From Cupriavidus taiwanensis (GTDB taxonomy: Bacteria > Pseudomonadota > Gammaproteobacteria > Burkholderiales > Burkholderiaceae): 64,000 nt of DNA. The position numbers were made by a program, and so were the translations under genes. Shown piece by piece: positions 29,591 to 38,404 of the stretch. The first letter of the stretch is position 1; every line of letters starts with the position of its first letter. The notes under the pieces were generated by a model. It saw nothing but the letters and a program-made list of their open reading frames with translations, was not told the DNA's origin and searched no databases. The DNA lies in the NCBI RefSeq assembly GCF_900250115.1, contig NZ_LT984803.1:1-64000 (forward strand). Reading direction: 5' to 3'.

Positions 29591-29648
29591 CCGGATCGAT
29601 TGGTCCGTTCTCCGCAACCAGCCCCAGCAATCGAAGGAACGAAAGTGA
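29286..29648 (+). pseudogene. Truncated IS256-family transposase
   Basis: The N-terminal 97 or so residues of an IS256-type transposase (MAFALIERALGAELGHHLGY, NGKNAKTLL, PRDRDGSF), where about 400 are usual. The frame then runs on for 23 foreign codons to a stop that overlaps the next gene. The DDE catalytic domain is gone. It separates the exported protein gene from the lipoprotein genes and may have split an older gene group. Confidence 0.82.
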
Positions 29649-30286
29649 AAGGATGGACAATAGTTGCGATGATGGCCCTGGCCTGTTCGGGATGCCTTCA
29701 TTCGCCGCCGAACTACCCAGGCGCCGGCGGTAACAATATTGATCCGGCCGACTACGCTAGCGTTGCTTGCCCCGACCTGAGTGGCCGATATGAGGGCAGA
29801 GGCGAACTCTTGGATGGGGACGCCACGGCTCAAGGATGGGCCAAGACTATGCGCATTGATTATGTCTTTCCATTTGCTAGTAGCGCAGAGGCGATGACAT
29901 TTATGAGCGCAGAAAGATCGGATCGAAGCCGTACCTCGTATCCAAAATACGGAAAAGTGACGAGGATTGCAGAGCGGTCATTCCAGGTCAGCGTGATCTA
30001 TGAGAATGGGAAACGCGCATCCCGCGCCCTCTTGTTTGAAGAAAAAGGCAGATTCGTATGCACTGGTTCCCATGGAAAGATCATATGGGGCGGAGCTAGC
30101 AAAGGTGGCAGATCAGAATTCGGACCGAATACCACGGATTCGATGGCAATGCTCTACCTAGATGACCAAGGAAATCTGGTTTCCGAAGATTCGATGCAGA
30201 TTCACATGAGCCTGCAGCTTGGCGGAATTCCCACTGGCACGGCCAAGCACTTTTCAAAATATCGATTCAAACGGGTACCTGAGTGA
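29645..30286 (+). CDS. Predicted lipoprotein of unknown function
   Basis: 213 residues from a GTG at 29645, with AAGGAACG upstream. The signal ends in the lipobox ACSGC (Cys17). The mature part has no known domain; it contains LSGRYEGRGELL and an SFQVSVIYENG strand-rich pattern. Its stop overlaps the GTG start of the next (broken) lipoprotein gene. It follows the IS fragment, so a further immunity-like or orphan envelope role linked to the type VI cassette is possible but unproven. Confidence 0.65.
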   Translation: MKGWTIVAMMALACSGCLHSPPNYPGAGGNNIDPADYASVACPDLSGRYEGRGELLDGDATAQGWAKTMRIDYVFPFASSAEAMTFMSAERSDRSRTSYPKYGKVTRIAERSFQVSVIYENGKRASRALLFEEKGRFVCTGSHGKIIWGGASKGGRSEFGPNTTDSMAMLYLDDQGNLVSEDSMQIHMSLQLGGIPTGTAKHFSKYRFKRVPE

Positions 30287-30693
30287 AATCGCCATTCCCG
30301 CACCACATTCGGCGCTATGGACTTGCTGCTGGCTATTGCGTGGCGCTTTCCGCCTGCGCCCCCATGATTGCGACGGTCCCATCGACGATCGAGGTCACCC
30401 AACCAAACGTAGCCGCCCGACGCATCCAGATCCTGATCGCTACAACCGTCCACCTGGACACGGGCTATTCCCGCACGCTGCCCGAGAGGTCTGTCTGGTC
30501 GAGGATTGGTCGTGTTCCCTAGGGCGACATTTACCGGCCCATCGGCACCATTTTCACGATCGAGGGCCGTCAGGTCCACGAGGCCTACCTGGTCATCCGC
30601 GACAAGACCCTGGTGGGCTTCTATTTGCCCGGGGAGCAGAACTATTCCCCGCTTTCCACTGCTGTACCTTTGGACTTGGGAGAAATCGAATGA
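30283..30693 (+). pseudogene. Lipoprotein gene interrupted by a single TAG stop
   Basis: From a GTG at 30283 the frame encodes a lipobox (VALSAC) and runs to RIGRVP, meets TAG at 30520-30522, then continues in the same frame as GDIYRPIGTIFTIEGRQVHE to a stop at 30691-30693. The second part reads as the natural continuation of the domain. A CAG to TAG change would explain it. Without the stop the product would be 136 residues. The final stop overlaps the start of the DUF2846 gene, so the operon structure is retained. Confidence 0.72.
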
Positions 30694-31148
30694 AACGGGT
30701 TACGCGCATGCTGATCGCCGGACTGGCGGTATCGTCGCTGCTGGCTGGATGTGCTTCGGGTGTGAAACACGCCGACATGGCAGCGTCGATACCGACGCTG
30801 AAGCCGAACGAGGGTCGGGTCTACTTCCTGCGCTCGGCGTCGATGTTCGGCGCCGCGATCCAGCCGGATCTGCGTCTTAATAATCAGGTAGTGGGCGAGT
30901 CCAAGTCCGGCGGCTTTTTCTTTGTGGACCGCCCTGCCGGCAAGTATGTAGCCTCCGCTGCGACCGAAACCGAGAAGACGCTGAGCTTCGTGCTGGATGC
31001 TGGCGAGACGAAGTACGTGCGCAGCTCACCGTCGATGGGGCTGATGGTGGGCCGCGTCGTGCTGGAATTGGAAACGCCGGAAAAAGCGCAGGCCGAACTT
31101 GCTTCGCTGAGCTACACCGGCGACGCGGTCAAGGCGCCGGCGAAGTAA
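30690..31148 (+). CDS. DUF2846-type lipoprotein
   Basis: 152 residues with a lipoprotein signal (SSLLAGC, Cys near 21) and a small beta-rich domain: GRVYFLRSASMFGAA, LRLNNQVVGES, GGFFFVDRPAGKY. This matches the DUF2846 pattern of short envelope lipoproteins of unknown function. The start overlaps the previous stop by ATGA. The N-terminal LxGC box sends it to the periplasmic face of a membrane. Confidence 0.75.
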   Translation: MKRVTRMLIAGLAVSSLLAGCASGVKHADMAASIPTLKPNEGRVYFLRSASMFGAAIQPDLRLNNQVVGESKSGGFFFVDRPAGKYVASAATETEKTLSFVLDAGETKYVRSSPSMGLMVGRVVLELETPEKAQAELASLSYTGDAVKAPAK

Positions 31149-31239
31149 GCGCCGTAACGGCCCTGCGGGGGTGTCCTGGTAAGACACCAGGCCGGGCTGT
31201 CGGCGCCACCCGTCGCGTTGCCGGTACCAGACTGCAGCC

Positions 31240-31638
31240 TCACGTCAAACAAGCCGCATTCACCACCCCCACCGCCAGCGAAATCACCCCCATCACCGCC
31301 CCCACTCCCCGGTTATCACTCGAAATCGCCTCGCTGACACCCCCCAGCGCCCGCGCCGCCACCAGGTAAGCCAGCACCTGCACCGCGAACGCCCCGAACG
31401 CCCACAGCAAGAACATCGCAAACGTCGCGTTATGCTGAATGCTCGACGACAGCGTCAGCGAGAACCCCAGCACCGCCCCGCCCAGCGACAGCGCCGCGGC
31501 GACGTTACCCTCGCGGATCAGCTGGAATTCCCGATGCGGCGTCACCCGCGCATAGACAAGCAGGAACAGCACCAGCAGGCCAAGGCCGGTGACGATGTAG
31601 ATCAGGTAGGCAAGCGCCGGGTGCATGGTGTTGACCAT
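31240..31638 (-). CDS. DUF350 membrane protein
   Basis: 132 residues with four hydrophobic segments (about 8-29, 46-66, 72-96 and 108-130), the form of DUF350 (YjfL-like) proteins. It is the last gene of a four-gene leftward operon with the YgiB-like, ATP-grasp and homospermidine synthase genes. In enterobacteria the same trio (DUF350, DUF1190, glutathionylspermidine-synthase-like) occurs together. The function is unknown; a link to envelope or polyamine stress is inferred from neighbours. Confidence 0.8.
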   Translation of the reverse strand: MVNTMHPALAYLIYIVTGLGLLVLFLLVYARVTPHREFQLIREGNVAAALSLGGAVLGFSLTLSSSIQHNATFAMFLLWAFGAFAVQVLAYLVAARALGGVSEAISSDNRGVGAVMGVISLAVGVVNAACLT

Positions 31639-31700
31639 TGGATGTGCTCGTTGTCAGGGTTCAGGGAGGTGACGAAGACAGGGCAAACGGCAGGCTGCAG

Positions 31701-32423
31701 TCAGCCGCCGCCGGAGCGACCGGAGCTGCCGAAGCGGCTGGTGAAGCCGCCGCGCGATACCACCGGTGCGCGCGACACGGCTGCGGAGCGCATGGTCAGG
31801 CCCATGGAGCGTCCGCCGCCGAGCGAACTGCGGCGTACCGTGGCTTCTTCCACCATGGCTGCGTGCGGGGTGGCGTTGGTGAAGGATTGCGTGGGCGTGC
31901 CGTTGCGGTCGTAGGCGTGCATGGGGCGCAGCGGGCCGGACGACATGTCGCGCTGGGTCTGGGTGCCGTTGGGGTGGTAGACGGTGCCGCTGGCGGTGTA
32001 GTACGGGCCGTACCAGCGCGCGTAGTACGCGCTGCTGCTGTGCGTGGGACCCACGCCGGCGGCTTCGCTGGCGGGGGTGTTGAGGCTCGAGCTGTAGATG
32101 GTGCTGGGGTCATCGAGCGGCACGCTCTCGCAGTCGTTGGGCGTGTTCCAGTCGGCCTCGCAGTCTTCCAGCGTGGCGTAGCTGGCGCGGCGCACGGTGA
32201 CGCCGGGATCGTCGTCGGCGTCGTCGCTGCAGGAGCCGAGCACGGCCACGCCGGCGACCACGGCGCACGCGCCGACGATCCACAGCGCGGGCGAGCCGCC
32301 CTGCTTCTTGTGTTGGGCCTGCCAGGCGGCGATGCGCGGCGACGGGCCGTCGGAGCCGCCCCTGCCGGGCTGATACGGGCTGCCGTACTTGGAGCGCTTG
32401 GTGCCCTTCTTCTTGTTGGCCAT
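31701..32423 (-). CDS. YgiB-like DUF1190 protein
   Basis: 240 residues from MANKKKGTKRSK. A basic N terminus precedes a single hydrophobic segment (about 45-65) ending GSCSDD, which could be a lipobox or a membrane anchor. The rest contains RASYATLEDCEADW and a Ser/Gly/Arg-rich tail (SRFGSSGRSGGG), both characteristic of YgiB/DUF1190. The start at 32423 lies two bases after the stop of the ATP-grasp gene. Confidence 0.82.
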   Translation of the reverse strand: MANKKKGTKRSKYGSPYQPGRGGSDGPSPRIAAWQAQHKKQGGSPALWIVGACAVVAGVAVLGSCSDDADDDPGVTVRRASYATLEDCEADWNTPNDCESVPLDDPSTIYSSSLNTPASEAAGVGPTHSSSAYYARWYGPYYTASGTVYHPNGTQTQRDMSSGPLRPMHAYDRNGTPTQSFTNATPHAAMVEEATVRRSSLGGGRSMGLTMRSAAVSRAPVVSRGGFTSRFGSSGRSGGG

Positions 32424-32425
32424 GG

Positions 32426-33601
32426 CTACGCGTTGGTGAAGTAGTGGGGGACGAAGAAGCTGGTGTTCTTGGCGATGGGCCCGGATTCTTCGCGCACGCA
32501 CAGGCCGCTGGGCACGTCGTCGACGATCCAGACGCCGAGCGTGGTGTAGCGGCCGTCAAAGCGCCGCGCCGGTTCGTAGGCCTGGTAGATGAAGCCTTCC
32601 TCGCCATACTCGCCGGGGTTGTGAACGCGGTCGCCTTCCGGGGTGACCAGCGTCACGCTTTCGCCTTCGCGCGACAGGAAGGGTTTCTTCGCGTGTGGCT
32701 TGCCGGCGAAGTGGCCTGGATCGAAGCTGGCTTCGATCAGGTTCGGGTGTCCCGGGAACAGCTCCCACAGGATCGGCAGGATGGCCTTGTTGGACAGCAA
32801 TGCCTTCCATGGCGGCTCGACCCAGCGCACGGGGCTGTGCGCGAGCTGGTCGCGGTAGTCGGAGGTGGCCATCCATTCCCACGGGTAGAGCTTGAACACG
32901 ACTTCCATCGGCACGTTGTCGGCATCGTAGAAGTTGCCGCGGCCGTCGGTGCCGATCTCCTGCAGGTCGACCAGCTTGACCGGCCAGCCGGCCTGCAGCG
33001 CGGTGTCCATCAGGTACTCGGTGTTGCAGATGTCTTCCTGGCTGTCGAACATGCACGCCAGGTGCAGCAGGCTGGCGTTGCGGTAGTGGTTGCGCAGCCA
33101 CTGCCAGCGCGCCACCAGTGCGTCGTGCAGGCTGTTGAACTGGTCGGCCTGCGGTTGCACGGCGTCTTTCCAGTACCACTGCGCCACCGCGGATTCGATC
33201 AGCGAGGTCGGGGTGTCGGCGTTGAACTCGTATAGCTTCGGCACGCCGTGCGGGTCCAGCGTCATGTCGAAGCGGCCGAACAGCGTGGGCTCGTCGCGGT
33301 CCCACGAGGTGCGGATCAGTTGCGCGAAGTCCTGGCCGATGGCCAGGCGCGCGAACAGGTCGTGGTCGATCACGTGCTGCACGGCTTCCAGGCAGCGCTG
33401 GTTCAGGTCGTACGCGGCGGCATAGAGCGTTTCCACCTCCTGCTTGCTGAACGAGTAGGCGGCGTCTTCGCGCCAGTAGAAGAAGGTGTGGTCATCGACT
33501 TCGCGCGGGACGTTGAACTCGTCCAGCGAATGGAAGTGGAAGCCTACCTTCTCGAGTTCGCGCGGCCAGTTGCGGCGCGGGATTTGCGGGATGCGTTGCA
33601 T
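32426..33601 (-). CDS. Glutathionylspermidine-synthase-family ATP-grasp ligase (YgiC-like)
   Basis: 391 residues of the C-terminal synthetase domain type, as in E. coli YgiC/YjfC; it lacks the amidase half of bifunctional Gsp. Family marks are FHSLDEFNVPREVDDHTFFYWRE near the N terminus (given here in parts: FHSLDEF, YWREDAAY), KLYEFNADTPTSL, NKAILPILWELFPGH and GEYGEEGFIYQAY. Such enzymes form an ATP-driven amide bond, classically between a polyamine amine and the glycine carboxylate of glutathione. The start overlaps the stop of homospermidine synthase (ATGA), so homospermidine or a related polyamine is an attractive substrate. Confidence 0.85.
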   Translation of the reverse strand: MQRIPQIPRRNWPRELEKVGFHFHSLDEFNVPREVDDHTFFYWREDAAYSFSKQEVETLYAAAYDLNQRCLEAVQHVIDHDLFARLAIGQDFAQLIRTSWDRDEPTLFGRFDMTLDPHGVPKLYEFNADTPTSLIESAVAQWYWKDAVQPQADQFNSLHDALVARWQWLRNHYRNASLLHLACMFDSQEDICNTEYLMDTALQAGWPVKLVDLQEIGTDGRGNFYDADNVPMEVVFKLYPWEWMATSDYRDQLAHSPVRWVEPPWKALLSNKAILPILWELFPGHPNLIEASFDPGHFAGKPHAKKPFLSREGESVTLVTPEGDRVHNPGEYGEEGFIYQAYEPARRFDGRYTTLGVWIVDDVPSGLCVREESGPIAKNTSFFVPHYFTNA

Positions 33602-34995
33602 CAGCAGGCAAGGGGCAGGAGAGCGGCATCGGGCCGGACCTTGGCGCCGTCCAGCAGGAAGTCGGTGAAGGCGAGCGAGGTGGCGCCGGGCCGCGGCAGC
33701 CAGTCGGTGAATGCCACGCTGAGCGGCGCCCACCAGTGGGCGGCATCGGCCAGCACGGGGCCGAAGTCCAGCGCCTCGGATTCCACCACGCCGCGCGACG
33801 GATTGGCCAGCATCCACTGCATGCCGGCGGCCAGGCTCGATGCCACCTGCAGGCTGGTGGCGGTGTTGTACGGCGCCAGCGCGCGCGCGCGTTGCACCGA
33901 CAGGCGCGAGCCATGCCAGACCGCGCCGTGCCGGCCGCTCATCAGCAGCACGCCGAGTTCATCTTCGCCGCACCGGATCTCGTCGCGCAGGATGCGTTCG
34001 CCGCGCACGCGCGGGGCGGCGCGGTCGTCGAGCCATTGCATCGAGGCCTGCGTGGCGGCGGTGGGGCGGTAGGCGTAGTAAACGGTGGGGCGATACAGCG
34101 GCTGGCCGGCGCGGGTGTCGGTCAGGTACTCGGCGATCGAGATCGATTCGTTGTGGGTGATCAGGTAGGCGTCGAAGGGGCCATGCACCGGCGACCACGA
34201 GCGCACGCGCGTGCGGTGGCCTGGCCGTTCCAGTGCGATCGCCGCGCCGCTGCCGTAGCCGTGGCGATAGCCGTCGGGCGGCAGCGCCGGCTCATGGCTG
34301 CCCCAGCCGAGTTCGGCATCCTGCAGGCATTCGGTGATAAAGCCTTCGGCGGACCACGTATTGGCGAACTCGCCGTCGCGCGGATAGCCGGGGGCCTGCT
34401 GGCTGTCGTATTCGGCCACCTGCACGACGCGTATATCCAGCGCGCGTGCCAGCGCGGCCCACCCGGCGCGGTCCCGGGGCTCCGGCGGATGCATTCCCGC
34501 CTTGCCGGCCAGTGCCATCAGCGCGGCCTTGACCAGCACCGAAACCAGTCCGGGATTGGCGCCATGCGCCACCAGCGCGGTCGGCTGGGTCTCGCGGCCG
34601 CGGGCGAAGGCCAGCATCTCGTGGCGCAGCGCGTAGTTGCTCAGGTGCGAGGCCTGCGCATCGGCTTCATAGTTCCACGGTTCGATGCCGGCATCGACAT
34701 AGAACGCGCCATGCGCCTGCGCCAGCGCGATCAGGTCGCGGCTGCAGACGGACGGGGCCAGGTTCAGCAGGAAGGCGCCGGGACCCAACAGCGGCGCCAG
34801 CGTGGCTTCGAAATTGGCCGCGGTGATAGCGGCGTGGATGGCGTGCAGCCGGTGCCTGGTGATCAGCGCCTGGCGGGCGTGGTCCAGCACGCGGTCGACC
34901 ACGGTGATCGCCGCCCGCGGCCAGGCTCGCTCCAGCAACGGCAGCACGGCCTGGCCGACGCAGCCAAAACCGACGATAACGATGTGTTCGATCAC
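33601..34995 (-). CDS. hss: Homospermidine synthase
   Basis: The NAD-dependent enzyme makes sym-homospermidine from two putrescines (or putrescine and spermidine). At 464 residues it has the family length. The Rossmann motif VGFGCVGQ (8-15) begins the protein; later marks are NLAPSVCSRDL, YVDAGIEPWNY, HGANPGLVSV and THNESISIAEYL, as in bacterial Hss. It heads the leftward operon with the ATP-grasp ligase, YgiB-like and DUF350 genes. Upstream of the start lies a 180-base gap before the ureohydrolase gene. Confidence 0.92.
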   Translation of the reverse strand: MIEHIVIVGFGCVGQAVLPLLERAWPRAAITVVDRVLDHARQALITRHRLHAIHAAITAANFEATLAPLLGPGAFLLNLAPSVCSRDLIALAQAHGAFYVDAGIEPWNYEADAQASHLSNYALRHEMLAFARGRETQPTALVAHGANPGLVSVLVKAALMALAGKAGMHPPEPRDRAGWAALARALDIRVVQVAEYDSQQAPGYPRDGEFANTWSAEGFITECLQDAELGWGSHEPALPPDGYRHGYGSGAAIALERPGHRTRVRSWSPVHGPFDAYLITHNESISIAEYLTDTRAGQPLYRPTVYYAYRPTAATQASMQWLDDRAAPRVRGERILRDEIRCGEDELGVLLMSGRHGAVWHGSRLSVQRARALAPYNTATSLQVASSLAAGMQWMLANPSRGVVESEALDFGPVLADAAHWWAPLSVAFTDWLPRPGATSLAFTDFLLDGAKVRPDAALLPLAC

Positions 34996-35176
34996 GCAGA
35001 CCCTTCCGCCCGTAACGCGGCAAGGTGGCCCCCGCGCGCGGACGCGGCCGCGCCGGCGCAGGACCGCCCTCGCCTGGTTTTATCAATTCTGATCAGAATC
35101 GCTAAATCTAGCGAAGGGCAATACTATCGCCGCGCGCGGCGGCTGCCAACTGCCGCAAGGGTATGCGGCCTGACTG

Positions 35177-36121
35177 TCAGCGCAACAGGCGCCAGGCCAG
35201 CCGGGCCGCCACGCGCGCGCCCAGCTGGTCGCGATCGTACTGGGGGTTGTACTCGGCGAGGTCGGCGACGCGCAGCTTGCCGCTGCGGCGGACCAGCCGG
35301 GCCACTTCCTCAACCACCGGCAACGGCACGCCGTAGGCGGCGGGCGCCGACACGCCGGGCATCACCGCGCCCGGCAGCGCGTCGAGGTCGATGGTCAGGT
35401 ACACATGGTCGGCGGCATCGATGCGGGCCGACAGCTCGGCCAGGCGCGCGGCGAGGTCGCGTTCCTGCATGTCGACGTCTTCGACATAGCAGACGCCCAG
35501 CGCCTCGGCGCGACTGAACAGCGCCGGCGTATTGCTGAGGCGGCTGACACCCAGGCAGACATAGTCGAACGGCTGGCCGCGTTCGGCACAGGCGTGGGCG
35601 ATCTGGTCGAAGGGCGTGCCGGAACTGGCGGGCCGGCTGGTGCGCAGGTCGAAGTGGGCGTCGATATTGACGATCAGCACGCGCCCGCCATCATGCTGCG
35701 CATCGAGGTGCGCACGCAGGCCCTGCCACGTGCCCCATGCCACCTCATGGCCGCCGCCCAGCACCAGCGGAACGCCGCCGCGCGCCAGCACCGCGTGCAC
35801 GGCCCCTGCCAGCGCCTGCTGCGCCGATTCGAGCTCGCCGTCGTCGCAGTCGACATTGCCGGCGTCATACAGCACCGGCAGGCCGTGCGCCGGCACGTTG
35901 GCCAGCGCCTGGCGGATGGCGTCGGGGCCCTGGGCCGCGCCGGGGCGGCCCTGGTTGCGCAGCACGCCGGCATCGCAGCGGAAGCCGAGCAACACCGGCG
36001 CGTGGTCCAGCGGTGCGGTTTCCGCGCTATCCAGCGCCTGCACGATGCGGAACAGCCGCGTGGTGTCGCCTTGCTCGCCGTGGTCGACACGGCCTTGCCA
36101 GGGGTTCTGTGCCACTGCCAT
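35177..36121 (-). CDS. hutG: Ureohydrolase, formimidoylglutamase-like (HutG)
   Basis: Arginase-superfamily enzyme with a two-manganese site: [18 protein letters not shown] and TIDLDALPG supply the His and Asp ligands, and SGTPF after DLR is typical of formimidoylglutamase, which converts formimidoyl-glutamate to glutamate and formamide. 314 residues from ATG 36121, which has TGAGG just upstream; a GTG at 36127 overlapping the ABC gene stop is the alternative. It ends an operon with an amino acid ABC transporter. No hutHUI neighbours are present, so guanidino-acid substrates remain possible. Confidence 0.78.
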   Translation of the reverse strand: MAVAQNPWQGRVDHGEQGDTTRLFRIVQALDSAETAPLDHAPVLLGFRCDAGVLRNQGRPGAAQGPDAIRQALANVPAHGLPVLYDAGNVDCDDGELESAQQALAGAVHAVLARGGVPLVLGGGHEVAWGTWQGLRAHLDAQHDGGRVLIVNIDAHFDLRTSRPASSGTPFDQIAHACAERGQPFDYVCLGVSRLSNTPALFSRAEALGVCYVEDVDMQERDLAARLAELSARIDAADHVYLTIDLDALPGAVMPGVSAPAAYGVPLPVVEEVARLVRRSGKLRVADLAEYNPQYDRDQLGARVAARLAWRLLR

Positions 36122-36123
36122 CC

Positions 36124-36885
36124 TCACGCCCGCGTCAGCACGGCCTGCAGGAAGCCGCGCGTGCGTTCCTGCGTCGGCGCCGAGAAGATCACCGACGGCG
36201 GGCCGGCCTCGATGATGCCGCCGCCATCCATGACGACCACCACGTCGGCCACCTCGCGGGCAAAGCCCATTTCATGGGTGACCACGACCATGGTCATGCC
36301 TTCGGCGGCCAGCACCTTCATCACCTGCAGCACTTCGCCCACCAGCTCGGGGTCCAGCGCCGAGGTCGGCTCGTCGAACAGCATCACGCGCGGCTCCATG
36401 GCCAGCGCGCGCGCAATCGCCACGCGCTGCTTCTGGCCGCCGGACAGGCTGGCCGGCATGGCATGGGCCTTGTGCGCCAGGCCGACTTTCTCGAGCAGGC
36501 TCATTGCCTTGCGCTCGGCGTCATCGCGCGAGATGCCGCGCAGCATGCGCGGCCCGACCGTGACGTTGTGCAGCACTGACAGGTGCGGGAACAGGTTGAA
36601 TGACTGGAACACCATGCCCACCTCGGTGCGCAGCTGGTTCAGCCCCTGCTCGTCGATCAGCTGGCCGTCGCTCACCAGGCGCTTGCCGACGATGTCGATG
36701 GTGCCCGCCTCGGGCTGCTCCAGGCCGTTGCAGCAGCGCAGGAAGGTGCTCTTGCCCGAGCCGCTGGGCCCGATCACCACCACCACCTGCGACGGCTCCA
36801 CGTCGAAGTCGATGCCGCGCAGCACCGTGTGGCTGCCGAACGATTTGCCCAGGTTGCGGATCCGGATGATTGCGGAATCGCTCAT
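36124..36885 (-). CDS. Polar amino acid ABC transporter ATPase
   Basis: 253 residues of the GlnQ/HisP type: Walker A GPSGSGKS (about 38-45), Q-loop [10 protein letters not shown], signature [15 protein letters not shown], Walker [14 protein letters not shown], and switch His in VVTHEMGF. It powers import of a polar or charged amino acid. It overlaps the permease gene by four bases and the ureohydrolase start follows within five. Confidence 0.93.
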   Translation of the reverse strand: MSDSAIIRIRNLGKSFGSHTVLRGIDFDVEPSQVVVVIGPSGSGKSTFLRCCNGLEQPEAGTIDIVGKRLVSDGQLIDEQGLNQLRTEVGMVFQSFNLFPHLSVLHNVTVGPRMLRGISRDDAERKAMSLLEKVGLAHKAHAMPASLSGGQKQRVAIARALAMEPRVMLFDEPTSALDPELVGEVLQVMKVLAAEGMTMVVVTHEMGFAREVADVVVVMDGGGIIEAGPPSVIFSAPTQERTRGFLQAVLTRA

Positions 36886-37550
36886 TGCACCATGCCTCCC
36901 ATGCGCAGCCGTTGTTCGGCGCGGCGCAGGATCAGCCCGGCCGCGCTCGTCAGGATCAGATACACCAGCGCGATCGCCAGGTAGACCTCAAGCGAGCGGT
37001 ACGACACGCTGATGATCTTCTGGCCTTCGTGCATCAGGTCGGCGATGGTCAGCAGCGACACCAGCGCCGAGTTCTTGATCAAGGCAATGAACTCGTTGCC
37101 CAGCGGCGGGATCATGCGCACGATCGCCTGCGGCAGGATGATCGCGCGCATGGCCTGCCCTGACGACATGCCGATCGAGCGCGCGGCTTCCATCTGGCCC
37201 TTGTCGACCGACTGGATCGCGCCACGCACGATTTCCGAGACATAGGCGCCGGAATAGATGCCCAGCCCGATCACGCCGCACACGAATGCCGGCAGCAGGA
37301 TGTTGAACTGCGGCAGGCCGAAGAACAGCAGGAACAGCTGCACCAGCAGCGGCGTGCCGCGGATGAAGGTCACATAGGCGGTGCAGATGCTGTAGATGAC
37401 GCGGCGCCTGGGGTCCAGCCGGCCGATGCCGACCAGCAGGCCCATCACGCAGCCCAGCACCAGCGCGCACGCCGTCACCTGCACGGTGATGACGGCGCCG
37501 TGGAGGATGTCAGGCCACCCGGCGAAGACAGGAGAAAAATCGAGTTCCAT
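36882..37550 (-). CDS. Polar amino acid ABC transporter permease
   Basis: 222 residues with about five membrane segments and the HisMQ-type EAA loop ([19 protein letters not shown]). Motifs [15 protein letters not shown] and [11 protein letters not shown] are standard for this permease class. It lies between the binding protein gene (18 bases upstream) and the ATPase gene (overlap). A single permease gene suggests a homodimeric membrane channel. Confidence 0.93.
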   Translation of the reverse strand: MELDFSPVFAGWPDILHGAVITVQVTACALVLGCVMGLLVGIGRLDPRRRVIYSICTAYVTFIRGTPLLVQLFLLFFGLPQFNILLPAFVCGVIGLGIYSGAYVSEIVRGAIQSVDKGQMEAARSIGMSSGQAMRAIILPQAIVRMIPPLGNEFIALIKNSALVSLLTIADLMHEGQKIISVSYRSLEVYLAIALVYLILTSAAGLILRRAEQRLRMGGMVQ

Positions 37551-37568
37551 GATCTCGGTCCGCGTGGC

Positions 37569-38324
37569 TTACTTGGCGGCGGGGCCGAACCACTTCTGGG
37601 TCAGCTTGGCGTAGGTGCCATCAGCCTTGACCCTGGCCAGCGCGGCATTGAGGGCGCGGGTCAGCTCGGGCGTGTCCTTGCGCACGGCCATGCCGTATTC
37701 CTCGGTGGTCAGTTGCTGCTCCACCATGCGCAGGCCGCCGCGGGTCTTGACGTACTGCATCGCCGCCGGCTTGCCGGTCACGGCGGCGTCGGCGCGGCCG
37801 ATCTCGACCAGGTTGAACATTTCCTGGTTCTTCTCGACTTCCACGCGCTGCACCTGCGGATAGGTGTCGCGCAGGAAACTGACCGACTTGGTCCCCACCT
37901 GCACGCTGACCTTCTTGCCGTTCAGGTCGTCCGGCTTGCTGATGGTGGTGTTGCCGCTCTTGACCAGCGCCACCAGGCCGCCGGTGTAGTACGGCTCGGT
38001 AAAGTCGACCACCTTGCGGCGCTCCGGGGTGATGTAGATGCCGGACACGGCCATGTCGAAGCGGCGCGAGACCAGGCCCGGGATCAGGCCCTTGAAGTCG
38101 ATGTTGGTCCATTCCACCTGCTTGCCCATGGTCTTGGCCATGGCCTCGACCAGCTCGACGTCGAAACCGGTGCGCTTGCCGTTCTCGATGAACTCCATCG
38201 GCGGGAAGGTGGCGTCGGTGGCGACGCGCAGCACGTTGCTGTCCTGCGCGTGCGCGGCGGCGCCAAGGGTCAGTCCGGCCACGGCCGAGAGGCCGGCGAT
38301 CAGGCATTTGCGACGAAGGTTCAT
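37569..38324 (-). CDS. Amino acid ABC transporter periplasmic binding protein
   Basis: 251 residues, Sec signal MNLRRKCLIAGLSAVAG... with cleavage near AHAQD (about residue 26). The class 3 solute-binding fold shows RVATDATFPPMEF, GFDVELVEAM, SGIYITPERRKVVDF and KTRGG segments. The start at 38324 has AAGGAG just upstream. The ligand is a polar amino acid, not further defined; the ureohydrolase partner hints at histidine-derived or guanidino compounds. Confidence 0.92.
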   Translation of the reverse strand: MNLRRKCLIAGLSAVAGLTLGAAAHAQDSNVLRVATDATFPPMEFIENGKRTGFDVELVEAMAKTMGKQVEWTNIDFKGLIPGLVSRRFDMAVSGIYITPERRKVVDFTEPYYTGGLVALVKSGNTTISKPDDLNGKKVSVQVGTKSVSFLRDTYPQVQRVEVEKNQEMFNLVEIGRADAAVTGKPAAMQYVKTRGGLRMVEQQLTTEEYGMAVRKDTPELTRALNAALARVKADGTYAKLTQKWFGPAAK

Positions 38325-38404
38325 GGGGGTCTCCTTGTTCCGGGAACGGAAAATCTGCCGTCGCGCGGGCTTGCGGACGGCGGCGGTAACGATGGCTCGG
38401 GTGT

